Below are positions 44,784 to 53,831 of a DNA stretch of 64,000 nucleotides, piece by piece. The notes under the pieces were generated by a model. It had not been told where the DNA came from. It did no database searches and saw only the letters and a list, made by a program, of their open reading frames with translations. A program made the translations under genes and the position numbers. Each line of letters starts with the position of its first letter. Position 1 is the stretch's first letter. This DNA is from Thermococcus gorgonarius. Its GTDB lineage: Archaea; Methanobacteriota_B; Thermococci; Thermococcales; Thermococcaceae. The stretch covers positions 62,001 through 126,000 of the forward strand of contig NZ_CP014855.1 of the NCBI RefSeq assembly GCF_002214385.1. The letters are read 5' to 3'.

Positions 44784-45275
44784 TCACTCCCCGAGCCACT
44801 CATTTCTTATCCTGGAGAGCTCCAGGTAGATCCTCCTCTCCTCCGGAGCGAGCCTCCCGAGGACTTCCAGACTGTTTGGCCTGAGCCTTACAGCCTCGAG
44901 TATCTTTTTGAAGCGTAGCTCCTTTAGATAGAGGTACTTCCTCTTAAGGTTGGCAAGCTTGGTCATCTTAACCCCGAGGACGTCTATGCTCTCTCCGGAG
45001 TTCTTTCTCACGTAGTTCTCAAGGTAGTACATGTAGAATTCCGCCCTCTCGTAGAGACCTTCGGGAATAGCCGTTAGGGGCTCATTCTCCCTTTCCTGGG
45101 CTATGATCCTGTCAATCTCGCCTATGATTTTATCTGTCTCGTCAACTACTTCTCCTACTCCAGCTTCCCATAAGATCTTGGCCTTCCAGTCCTCAACGAG
45201 GGTTATGTCCCCTGGATTCCAATCTTCGAAGGGTTTGAGTATCTTCACCGGTATGAGTGCCCGGCCCGTGAACAT
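44784..45275 (-). CDS. gins23: DNA replication GINS complex subunit Gins23
   Basis: GINS joins MCM and the RecJ-like Cdc45 homologue in the replicative complex. The 163-residue protein has the small B domain first (GRALIPVKILKPFEDWNPGD) and the helical A domain after (LYERAEFYMYYLENYVRKN to the C-terminus). That order marks Gins23, as opposed to Gins51, which has A before B. Its stop lies 5 bp before the mcm ATG, the classic Thermococcales pairing. GGTGA precedes its ATG. Confidence 0.9.
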   Translation of the reverse strand: MFTGRALIPVKILKPFEDWNPGDITLVEDWKAKILWEAGVGEVVDETDKIIGEIDRIIAQERENEPLTAIPEGLYERAEFYMYYLENYVRKNSGESIDVLGVKMTKLANLKRKYLYLKELRFKKILEAVRLRPNSLEVLGRLAPEERRIYLELSRIRNEWLGE

Positions 45276-45461
45276 CTCACCACCTCATCATGGTTGGGCA
45301 ATGGTCTAATAAACTTTGGGAGTACGCTTTGGTGTCTCGTTGTACCTTTCTTGGAGTTCTTTTCCCTTTCCAATGTGTTCATGTATTCACCTTTGACAGT
45401 CTCCAGAGTCGTGCACGATAAGCCTATAAACCGTTGGGCTCACCAGAACATAGGTGAGAGC

Positions 45462-45974
45462 ATGCTGATAGGAATAATGAGCGATACCCATGACAACCTT
45501 CCGGCTATAAGGAAGGCCGTCGAGTTTTTCAACGAAAGGAACGTTGACCTCGTTATACACGCCGGAGATTTCGTCGCTCCCTTCGTCGCAGGGGAGCTTA
45601 AAAAGCTAAAGGCCCCGCTCAGAGGAGTTTTCGGCAACAACGACGGTGAGAGGAAGGGTCTGTACGAAGCTTTAGGGATTTACGACGAGCTTATAGAGTT
45701 GGAAGCTGATGGGATGAAGATAGCCGTAACCCATGGGACTAATGAGGTTCTGGTTAGGGCCCTGGCCCACAGCAGGCTTTACGACGTGGTTGTGGTTGGG
45801 CACACCCACCGCTACGAGATAAGGGAAGTTGGCAGTACGGTTCTTGTCAATCCAGGTGAAGTTTGCGGCTACGTTACCGGCGTAAAAAGTGTTGCTCTCC
45901 TCGACACCCGCATGAGGGAGGTCAGGATAATAAACCTCGACACGGGTGAGCTTTTAGGGGCGATGAGCCTCTGA
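45462..45974 (+). CDS. YfcE/MJ0936-like phosphodiesterase
   Basis: A 170-residue calcineurin-like phosphoesterase. Metal-site motifs are MSDTHDNLPA, HAGDFVAP, GNNDGE, VTHGT and VVGHTHRYE. Relatives cleave phosphodiesters including model cyclic substrates; the true substrate is unknown. ATG 45462 lies after AGGTGAGAGC and a TATA box, AAGCCTATAAAC (45419-45430). The longer frame back to 45294 overlaps the promoter and is not conserved sequence. Confidence 0.92.
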   Translation: MLIGIMSDTHDNLPAIRKAVEFFNERNVDLVIHAGDFVAPFVAGELKKLKAPLRGVFGNNDGERKGLYEALGIYDELIELEADGMKIAVTHGTNEVLVRALAHSRLYDVVVVGHTHRYEIREVGSTVLVNPGEVCGYVTGVKSVALLDTRMREVRIINLDTGELLGAMSL

Positions 45975-45999
45975 CCTTTTTATCATAACTCCCGCGGCG

Positions 46000-46845
46000 A
46001 TGGAGATGGATGACATTCTCATCCCCAAGGAGCGGCGTGATGCGGTCGTTCTGATTGGGGTTGATGACAGAGATAGGGTTGAGTTCGTCAGGGTATATGC
46101 TCTAACAGAGGAACTCGCGATGCAGGCCCTTGAGGAGTTCTTTAATGCTAAGGGCCTGTTCCCCACAGATTACCGGCTGGTGAGCCGGGGTAATGAACCC
46201 GTTGGGGGCAGGAAGGCGATAACTACGAGGAGCGAGGTCTCCCTAAGTTCTGCACTTGCCAGACTGGGCCTCAAGTTGCTCTCCAACGGGATCCTTTATC
46301 TGGAGGGTGTTAACACGATTTATCAGATAACCCTCGTCAGCGAGGATCTCTATTCGACCATTCTCTCAGGCCGGGAGAAGGAGGTTCAGGGTAGTGATGA
46401 AAATCTGAACCCGGAGGATGTCATTTCTCTCGGTGTTGACGTTCTCGTAGAGAATCTTTCTGGAAGGGACATTTCAGATCTTTTGCCGGAAAACGCAGTT
46501 CTTCTTCGCGAACCACCGCTCGAAAAGGTTGCCTCCCTTTTGAATGAGGAGAGGGATTATCCTCTGGTCGTTGAGACAAAAAACGCCGGAAAGTACGCTG
46601 TCCTTGACTTTCCCGTTGTTGTTAGGCTTCCCCCTCTAACGGCGGAGGAATTCGCCGCTGAACTGTCTTCCCGGCTGGGCATCGATGTTGATCCGGGACT
46701 TTTCTCTGGGTACCTCCCTGAAAAGCTCAACCTGAGGAACGCTAAAGCCTTGGTAAAGCTCGTTGAGGCCATTGTTGAAAAATGGAATCTCGGAAGGGAG
46801 GAGGCGCTTAAATTGGCCATTAAACTCAACCTTGAAGGGCTTTAA
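46000..46845 (+). CDS. Hypothetical protein
   Basis: I do not recognise the 281-residue protein. Most of it is soluble and acidic. The last 75 residues (LTAEEFAAELSSRLGID, then LNLRNAKALVKLVEAIVEKW) resemble the helical lid of an AAA+ ATPase in pattern, but there is no P-loop. Two ATGs (46000 and 46006) follow a TATA-like CTTTTTATCATAA at about 45977 without a good ribosome binding site, so it may be leaderless from the second. Its end overlaps the convergent gene at 46826 by 20 bp. Confidence 0.75.
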   Translation: MEMDDILIPKERRDAVVLIGVDDRDRVEFVRVYALTEELAMQALEEFFNAKGLFPTDYRLVSRGNEPVGGRKAITTRSEVSLSSALARLGLKLLSNGILYLEGVNTIYQITLVSEDLYSTILSGREKEVQGSDENLNPEDVISLGVDVLVENLSGRDISDLLPENAVLLREPPLEKVASLLNEERDYPLVVETKNAGKYAVLDFPVVVRLPPLTAEEFAAELSSRLGIDVDPGLFSGYLPEKLNLRNAKALVKLVEAIVEKWNLGREEALKLAIKLNLEGL

Positions 46846-47416
46846 AGTATCTTTTGGCCATTTCCCTGTACTCATGATTATGCTTCCCAAGCGCTGAATT
46901 AACGAGCTCTTTTTCCTTTTCGTCCTTTGCCAGATAGCCTAGCAATAGTCCCTGGTCTAAGGTTAGCTCGTCCACAAAAGAGGATCTTTCCAGGTATTCC
47001 CTTCTGTTACCACTGGCTTCCAGGGAGTCTCTAAGCTTCTTGAGATAGGGTACAACCTTCTCTTTCCTTCTCTGAAACTCGAGCCAATCAATCGAGAGTC
47101 CTGATGAGGGGGATATAAAACGGCCCGGACTGGTCATGTACTGCCTGAGGGATCCCCCGAGCTTCGATGAGAGCAGTTTTTTCTTGAACTCGTTCAGCCC
47201 TTTGTAGTCCGCTTCCAGTCTTCTTTTATCGACTTCATCGAGGGCATCGAAGATGGCCACTCCGACCAAATAGCAGAGAGCCCCAAACGGGATGTCCGGC
47301 AGTGTTATCGTTTCAGTTGAGACCTTTACACTTTCTCCTTTTCTTCTTTCTTTCCCCTCGAGGAGCATCCCTAGGGGATAGCTTATTGATTTCAGGCAGA
47401 ATTCCAGCTCGTCCAT
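46826..47416 (-). CDS. Hypothetical protein
   Basis: 196 residues, helical, with no domain I can name. The first part includes TITLPDIPFGALCYLVGVAIFDAL, one moderately hydrophobic helix; the rest is rich in Lys, Glu, Arg and Leu. GGTGAAAGA precedes ATG 47416. Convergent with the unknown gene at 46000, with a 20-bp tail overlap. Confidence 0.7.
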   Translation of the reverse strand: MDELEFCLKSISYPLGMLLEGKERRKGESVKVSTETITLPDIPFGALCYLVGVAIFDALDEVDKRRLEADYKGLNEFKKKLLSSKLGGSLRQYMTSPGRFISPSSGLSIDWLEFQRRKEKVVPYLKKLRDSLEASGNRREYLERSSFVDELTLDQGLLLGYLAKDEKEKELVNSALGKHNHEYREMAKRYFKALQG

Positions 47417-47478
47417 TCTTTCACCGTTCTGAGTTATGCCTTCTTGGGCTAAAATCCTTTCGTCAGGTTTTTAGATGA

Positions 47479-48540
<1,062 letters not shown>

Positions 48541-48590
48541 CGAAGGATTAATATATCCCAATTTGTATTCATACTAGTAGGTGCTGGATG

Positions 48591-49436
48591 ATGAGTTTTG
48601 ATCTTCAGACAACTATTAGTATTGCTATGGTTGTTGTGAGCATATTCTCTTTGGGATTGACTTATTACTTAAGCCAGCATGCTCCTTGGGAAAAGTATCG
48701 AAAAAATGTTTTAGTACTTTTAACGGATTTGTTTAAAATTTCATTTGAACCAAAGATTTTTTCACAGTTGCAGCCTGATCTAGGGGAATTGTTTGGCAGG
48801 CCTAAGATGTGGCATATTCTGATTGGGTTTGTACTCCCGATTTTTATTTCAGGAGCACTATCTCTTTGGTCTTTTCACTCCAAAGGTACTCTTCCACGTT
48901 TGACTGATTTTCTAGTGTTGTACTTTCTATTGGCGTTGATCCTGTTTTATCTTGTGATGTTGGTGTGGAGCCTTATTTATCTAATCAAGCCTAAAGCTGC
49001 AGGACCAGTATATGGGATTTATACCGGAACTGCAATGAGTTTAATTTTCTCCCTCGGTATTGTGACCAGTGTTAATCCTGTATCTTACAGCGGGCGAGGA
49101 ATTATGATTCTGATAAGTCTATTTGTTGTGGGATTAGTATATCTTGTGATATGGATAATGTCGAAAAAGCAGGAAAGCATATTTTATCAGAAATGGAAGA
49201 AAATGCGGAAAGATATTGAGCCCCAAATTCCTTTCGTCACAGTTTATACACTAAGTGGCACAAAGTTCCAGGGAAAAGTTTGGGAGTTTGATTCTGCTTG
49301 GTTAAAGCTAAAAACAGATGATAAACTTGGTAATATCTCTAATATTATTGCTATCGATTGGAAATCTATAATGGCAGTAGAGCTTGAAGAGAACCATCAA
49401 ATATTGATAATTAGTCAGTCAACATCGACCTCATAG
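48591..49436 (+). CDS. AT-rich hypothetical membrane protein
   Basis: 281 residues with an N-terminal hydrophobic segment, four or five more membrane helices between residues 75 and 195, and a C-terminal cytosolic part that has an SH3-like run of strands (PFVTVYTLSGTKFQGKVWEFDSAWLKLKTDD). The gene is clearly AT-richer than its flanks (many TTT, ATT, AAA codons), which suggests recent acquisition. ATGs at 48588 and 48591 both fit GGTGCTGG. Its 3' end overlaps the convergent TatD-like gene by 22 bp. Function unknown. Confidence 0.75.
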   Translation: MSFDLQTTISIAMVVVSIFSLGLTYYLSQHAPWEKYRKNVLVLLTDLFKISFEPKIFSQLQPDLGELFGRPKMWHILIGFVLPIFISGALSLWSFHSKGTLPRLTDFLVLYFLLALILFYLVMLVWSLIYLIKPKAAGPVYGIYTGTAMSLIFSLGIVTSVNPVSYSGRGIMILISLFVVGLVYLVIWIMSKKQESIFYQKWKKMRKDIEPQIPFVTVYTLSGTKFQGKVWEFDSAWLKLKTDDKLGNISNIIAIDWKSIMAVELEENHQILIISQSTSTS

Positions 49437-50257
49437 ACCTTCCTCGGGTTCTCCACGTGAATCCTGTAAACGTCCTCCTCCGTGAAGATGCCATTCTGGA
49501 GGAAAGCCTTCGTCCTCTTCGGCACGGTTTTCGGTCCTAAAACCGCGCCCGGACGGCGTTTGTCGTCTATGTAGTCGGTCTCCATCATAAAGCGGTTACC
49601 CTGTTTGATTGCTTCCTCGATGTTCTTCCTGCTGGCTATTATGCTCGGAAAGACGCCTACTTTTTCGGCAACCTTCACCAGCGGCGGCGAGAAGTGCTTG
49701 ACAACCTTGTAGGGCTTTATTCCGACTTCCTTAACGTACTCTCCCAGCTCCCTGAATTTTGCTTCGTCGAAGCTTTCAGTGTGAAGCTGAACAGCACAGT
49801 CGGCCTCCTTCGCCAAGGCCATTCCATACTTCATCAGCTCTATGCTGGCCTCCCAGATTTCCGGAGGAACCTCGTAGTGGGGTCTGCCTATCTCACCTAT
49901 TCCTATCGCCTTCCCCTCAAGGCACAGCTTTTGGGCATACTCCAGAGCTTTCATGACTTCACTCTTCGCGTATTCGAGGCCCTTCTCTCTAGCCAGGTAA
50001 TCAAACTCGGCCGGATGGACTCCAACGACTGCGTAGGCCTTCACCGGCGTCTCCCTGTTGATCTTTTCAACAAGCTCAATGTGAAAGTCCATCGCTTTGA
50101 TGAAGTCCTCAGCCTTGAGGCCCGGAAAGCCGTAGTCGTGGGCCGTCTTGTAAACAACGACTAGGTGAGTTCCACCTGCCCTGTGAAACTGCTTCACCGC
50201 CTCAAGGAAGAGCCCGTGGTACGGATCGACGTGGAAGTGGTCGTCCCAGATTCTCAT
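49415..50257 (-). CDS. TatD-related metal-dependent hydrolase
   Basis: A 280-residue TIM-barrel amidohydrolase relative. Metal ligands appear as DDHFHVD (HxH), GEIGRPH (Glu), QLHTESF and KHFSPP (His), and ETDYIDD (Asp). Members of the TatD family are 3' exonucleases or phosphoesterases; this archaeal branch is less studied. It lies 9 bp after the gene at 50267 on the same strand and starts at ATG 50257 after AGGTGATGGC. Confidence 0.87.
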   Translation of the reverse strand: MRIWDDHFHVDPYHGLFLEAVKQFHRAGGTHLVVVYKTAHDYGFPGLKAEDFIKAMDFHIELVEKINRETPVKAYAVVGVHPAEFDYLAREKGLEYAKSEVMKALEYAQKLCLEGKAIGIGEIGRPHYEVPPEIWEASIELMKYGMALAKEADCAVQLHTESFDEAKFRELGEYVKEVGIKPYKVVKHFSPPLVKVAEKVGVFPSIIASRKNIEEAIKQGNRFMMETDYIDDKRRPGAVLGPKTVPKRTKAFLQNGIFTEEDVYRIHVENPRKVYEVDVD

Positions 50258-50266
50258 GCCATCACC

Positions 50267-50590
50267 TCATGACTGATAGACTTCGATTTCATCGTTTTTC
50301 TTCACTTTTATCCTGCCCTCGAGGATGAGTGCCACCCTGTCACCGGGAGCGGCAAACTCGACATCCCTGTGCTCCTTCTCGATGCGGTAGATGATGGCAA
50401 CTTTCCTGTCTGCTTTGACCTTGTAAGCGGGGTAAACAACCCCCTCAAGAACCTCACCGATGAGAACTTGCCTCCCCCAAACGGTTAGGCTTTTCTCTAC
50501 TCTGAACTTTCCCACTGGCTTTCTGGAGACTATCTCCAGGGGATTTTCATCTTTACTCCCTCTCCTAAATAACCTGTCCAGGAATCCCAT
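50267..50590 (-). CDS. EF-Tu domain 2-like small protein
   Basis: 107 residues. After an amphipathic N-terminus (MGFLDRLFRRG) comes a beta barrel like domain 2 of translation GTPases: VEKSLTVWGRQVLIGEVLEGVVYPAYKV, then FAAPGDRVALILEGRIKV. Thermococcales have tRNA-binding proteins of this type (Pbp11-like). No GTPase domain is present. ATG 50590 follows GGTGAGAGTC; the frame opens at GTG 50599. It sits between a DUF257 pair and the TatD-like gene. Confidence 0.7.
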   Translation of the reverse strand: MGFLDRLFRRGSKDENPLEIVSRKPVGKFRVEKSLTVWGRQVLIGEVLEGVVYPAYKVKADRKVAIIYRIEKEHRDVEFAAPGDRVALILEGRIKVKKNDEIEVYQS

Positions 50591-50614
50591 GACTCTCACC
50601 TGGTTATCTTTGTC

Positions 50615-51283
50615 TTACTCTGAGAAAACTTCCCTTAGATCAACCTTTATGGCATTCACGTTCGTTCTTAATGCCGAGGGATCCTTTATAATGCTTACGA
50701 TTAGCATGCGCCCTTTCTGCTTCAGTTCAAACACCGAAGTAGCTAGATCTTCGAGAGCTGGAAGGGGTCTCGTTCTGAGGTTTTCCATTATCGCGGACTC
50801 CAGTATGTAGAACGCGGTTCTCTTCCTGTTGGTGACGATAGGCTTCATGGCGCGCAGGGTGGTCCCAATTCCCAAGGGGTTGTCCTGGAAAACGAAAAGC
50901 CTGTCAATGCCAAGTACAATGTTGATGAATTCTTCTTCTGGAGCTACCGAGGAGAAGAGCTTCTCATAATGGTTCATATACACATTGGGGTCCATATCAA
51001 AGCGTCCCCTGTTGACCACGTTTCCAGCGGTTTCATTCCCACCCATTTTGAGAACCCTGACGCTTGAGAGATTCGGGTTTATCCCCATGAGGTTCAGGTG
51101 CTTGACGTAGAGGGGGAAAGCATCAAGGATGTCGTCAACAAGGACTGGAATTTCCCTCTCGCGGATGTACCTGAGGAGGACTGCCAAGAATGCCTCCGCA
51201 CCCAGGGGAGCGCGGTTTTCCACAATGACAGTGCTGCCGAACTTCATCCCGTCGAGGAGGTTAAAGAGATCGGAAAGGCTCAT
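50615..51283 (-). CDS. DUF257 family protein (copy 2)
   Basis: A 222-residue member of the Thermococcales DUF257 family, with a RecA/KaiC-like layout (GSTVIVENRAPLGAEAFLAVLLRYIRE, VLVDDILDAFPLYVKHLNLMG) but no canonical Walker A. It is a diverged tandem paralogue of the upstream gene: both share the order DD-near-40, GNVVxR, HPD/MDPxVYxxxYEK and a C-terminal strand. ATG 51283 overlaps the stop of copy 1 by 4 bp. Function unknown. Confidence 0.82.
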   Translation of the reverse strand: MSLSDLFNLLDGMKFGSTVIVENRAPLGAEAFLAVLLRYIREREIPVLVDDILDAFPLYVKHLNLMGINPNLSSVRVLKMGGNETAGNVVNRGRFDMDPNVYMNHYEKLFSSVAPEEEFINIVLGIDRLFVFQDNPLGIGTTLRAMKPIVTNRKRTAFYILESAIMENLRTRPLPALEDLATSVFELKQKGRMLIVSIIKDPSALRTNVNAIKVDLREVFSE

Positions 51284-51948
51284 AGTTCACCACCTATGTC
51301 GACTTTTAACTCCTCCCCGAGTAGATCCACGTCGGTGCTCTTGACAAAGCGGAGTATTGCACCTGTAGGATATGGAACCATCTCGACAACCGTGCTGGCC
51401 ACCCTTTTCATCTCGCTGGAAACAATCGGACTTAGGGATTCGAGTATTTTCTTGTTGAACAGGTAAAACGTCCTCCTCCTGGTATTCCCAAGGAATCTTT
51501 GAAGGATCCAAATGGTCAGGTAAATATCTGATGGACTTGAGAGGGTTTTGAGGAAGTTTTCGAGGCCGAGAACCAGGTTTATTGAATCCTCAACCTCTTC
51601 GAAGACCTTGCTGGCCTCTTTCTCGTAGTTTTTTATGTAAACCCTGGGGTCGGGATGGAAGGGAACCCTCGCCACAACGTTGCCCACATCTATTCTGCCG
51701 CCGGTCTTTATGACGTAGACCCCGCTGAAGTCCACTTTGATCCCGAGGTTTTCTATGTGGGCCGCTATGACAGGTAGAGTGTCGAAGTTGTCATCTATTA
51801 TGAGGGGTATTTTCATCTCCTCCGAGTATTCCATAAGCTTTAGAAGCGTGAACTCCGGGATGTACGAAGGCAAGTACTCAAGAATGGCAGTCTCGCCGGG
51901 CTTAACGCTCTCGATTATTCCGAGGACGCTTGTGTTCACAACTCTCAC
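51280..51948 (-). CDS. DUF257 family protein (copy 1)
   Basis: 222 residues, same length as the copy that follows. VKPGETAILEYLPSYIPEFTLLKLMEYSEEMKIPLIIDDNFDTL replaces the P-loop region of KaiC-like ATPases, and GNVVARVPFHPDPRVYIKNYEKEA is shared with copy 2. GGTGAGAGTT precedes ATG 51948. The pair likely makes a heteromeric complex, as inferred only from overlap and equal length. Confidence 0.82.
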   Translation of the reverse strand: MRVVNTSVLGIIESVKPGETAILEYLPSYIPEFTLLKLMEYSEEMKIPLIIDDNFDTLPVIAAHIENLGIKVDFSGVYVIKTGGRIDVGNVVARVPFHPDPRVYIKNYEKEASKVFEEVEDSINLVLGLENFLKTLSSPSDIYLTIWILQRFLGNTRRRTFYLFNKKILESLSPIVSSEMKRVASTVVEMVPYPTGAILRFVKSTDVDLLGEELKVDIGGEL

Positions 51949-52044
51949 CTTAGTTAAATTCTGAAAAAGATGGATATAAGGGTTTCGAGAGATCTTGGGA
52001 AAATTCTGTTCTTAAAAATTGGTGTAAATGTTTCGATAAGCTTC

Positions 52045-52956
52045 TTAAATAACCGCCGGAATCCCTGGAATCCTCGGGAAGGGCTGCACCTCGGCTATGT
52101 GCTCCGCACCGACAATGTAACGGACGAGCCTCTCAATTCCTATTCCTGCTCCTGCGCTGGGCCTCAGCAGGCCGGCCTTTGCAACTTCGAGGTAAGGTCT
52201 GAACGACTCTTCGCTCAACCCGGAGGAGCGTATCTTCGCAAGTATCTTCTCGTACTCCCACTCTCTCTCGCCGCCGCTCGAAACCTCGCCGTAGCCTTCT
52301 GGCAAATAAAGGTCGTAGTTCCTGAAGTGCCCGGGCCTCTCAGGGTCTTCCCTGTCGTAGAACTCCCTTTTAATGTCCGTTACCCAGAAAGGCTCATCCA
52401 AGACTCTGCTCGCTTCCTCTTCGCTTCCAAATTCTTCCCGGATTTCTTCGAGGGTAAAGCGCCTGAAAGGTTTCCTGACCCTTGGGAGTTCCCTTTCGAA
52501 GGTTTCCCATACGAGCGGCCTGAGCTCGCGGAAGAGATCCGTTATTAGCCCCTCAATCAGGCTCATAACGTCGTCCATGCTCGCGTAGGCGATTTCAAAG
52601 TCGAGCTGGGTAAACTCGTATGCGTGCCTCCCGTCGTCCGCTTCCCTGCCTTCGAGCCTCACGTTCGGCGAGAGGATGAAGAGCCTGTCTATACCCATAG
52701 CCACTGCAATCTGCTTGTGGAGTATCATGCTGTGCATCAGCCTGAGCCTTGAGCCGTAGACCTCAACCTCCAGTGGCTTCAACGCCTCCCCCGCCGCTGG
52801 GTCTGGCCAGAGCGGGTCGGTTATCGAGCTCAAAACCACAGGGAGCAACCAGCGAAAACCTCTCTTTGAGAGCTCACCCGTAAGGTAAGCTATTGCCCTC
52901 GTCTGAACCTCTGTTATTGGTTCAATTTTTCTGCTTACAATTTGGAGAGCGTTCAT
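52045..52956 (-). CDS. Archaeal asparagine synthetase related to AsnRS
   Basis: The 303-residue protein is a class II aminoacyl-tRNA synthetase catalytic core without the N-terminal anticodon-binding domain. YEFTQLDFEIA matches motif 2 surroundings and AGIGIERLVRYIVG motif 3. In Pyrococcus abyssi the equivalent enzyme makes asparagine from aspartate by ammonia-dependent ligation rather than charging tRNA; that role is inferred here. ATG 52956 follows TTGGTGA; a TTG at 52968 opens the frame. A minus-strand AGATAATAAACC near 53000 is the likely TATA box. Confidence 0.9.
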   Translation of the reverse strand: MNALQIVSRKIEPITEVQTRAIAYLTGELSKRGFRWLLPVVLSSITDPLWPDPAAGEALKPLEVEVYGSRLRLMHSMILHKQIAVAMGIDRLFILSPNVRLEGREADDGRHAYEFTQLDFEIAYASMDDVMSLIEGLITDLFRELRPLVWETFERELPRVRKPFRRFTLEEIREEFGSEEEASRVLDEPFWVTDIKREFYDREDPERPGHFRNYDLYLPEGYGEVSSGGEREWEYEKILAKIRSSGLSEESFRPYLEVAKAGLLRPSAGAGIGIERLVRYIVGAEHIAEVQPFPRIPGIPAVI

Positions 52957-53166
52957 ATTAATCACCAACTTTTCGTCAAGATGCTCAGGGTTTATTATCT
53001 TTGTGCAAAAATCTTTGAATTCTTGCCAAATAATGACAAGATTAAAGTCAGATTTTTGCCTAAAATTCTAAACTTTTTAATTTAGATTGGCATAACTCCA
53101 ACCAAATTTGAAGTGGCCAAACGGCAGAGTTATAACTCTTGGAACGGAATACCTGCGGTGGAAGCT

Positions 53167-53748
53167 ATGGGCGTCTACATATTCAAGCCAGAGGATTTGA
53201 TACGCTACGGCTCTGCCAGACCGGAGCAGATGGAGCTCCTGAAGGAAGCGATACTTGCAAAGAAGGACATACTGATTGTCGGCACGAGCAGGAGCGGAAA
53301 AACAAAACTCGTTGAGGCCCTCCTCCACTACGTCCCAGATGACTGGAAAGTCGCCGTTGTGACGGCCTACAGCGAGTTCAAGCCGTTCCGGAAAAACATT
53401 GAAGTGATTGACACCGCCTTCGACCAGAGAAGCACAGACGAAAGAACCGAGGAAGTCATTGAGAAACTGAAAGGCCTGAAACCAGACTACATTGTGATAG
53501 ACACCATCCACACCATCAGCGTTCCAAGGGTTTTGGATGAACTGATCGATGATTATGCTTTCATAGTAACCTCCCTCGCCCTGACGGACGACATAAAGGG
53601 CGAAGTAATGCACTGGCTCAGGATAGACGAGAAAACTTTTGACCGCTTTGACGTCCTAGTCGAGCTTAGCAGAGACTGGAGAACCGGCATGAAGAAGATA
53701 AACGGGATTTACGAAATAAAAAACGGGGAGCTTAAGCCCCTTCTCTAA
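53167..53748 (+). CDS. P-loop NTPase of unknown function
   Basis: 193 residues. Walker A is VGTSRSGKTKLVEAL (about residue 38-52) and Walker B YIVIDTIHTI, with the layout of secretion-type (PilT/VirB11-like) ATPase cores but far shorter. PDDWKVAVVTAYSEFKPF and the C-terminal EIKNGELKPLL complete it. No pilus or secretion genes are nearby. ATG 53167 follows GGTGG; a TATA-like AGAGTTATAACTCT is at 53127-53140. The frame to 53113 is probably untranslated. Confidence 0.75.
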   Translation: MGVYIFKPEDLIRYGSARPEQMELLKEAILAKKDILIVGTSRSGKTKLVEALLHYVPDDWKVAVVTAYSEFKPFRKNIEVIDTAFDQRSTDERTEEVIEKLKGLKPDYIVIDTIHTISVPRVLDELIDDYAFIVTSLALTDDIKGEVMHWLRIDEKTFDRFDVLVELSRDWRTGMKKINGIYEIKNGELKPLL

Positions 53749-53831
53749 ACCTGTTCCTTTTTCTCCTACATTTCAGCATCAAAAGAAGAACGAGGTTGAA
53801 AATAGTGGAAAGGGAACCTAAGCTTAACTCC

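Noticed and set aside
46384-46400. GTGATGA followed by CTGA, resembling C and D boxes
   Set aside because: Only four bases separate the boxes, too short for a guide, and the site is inside a coding gene.
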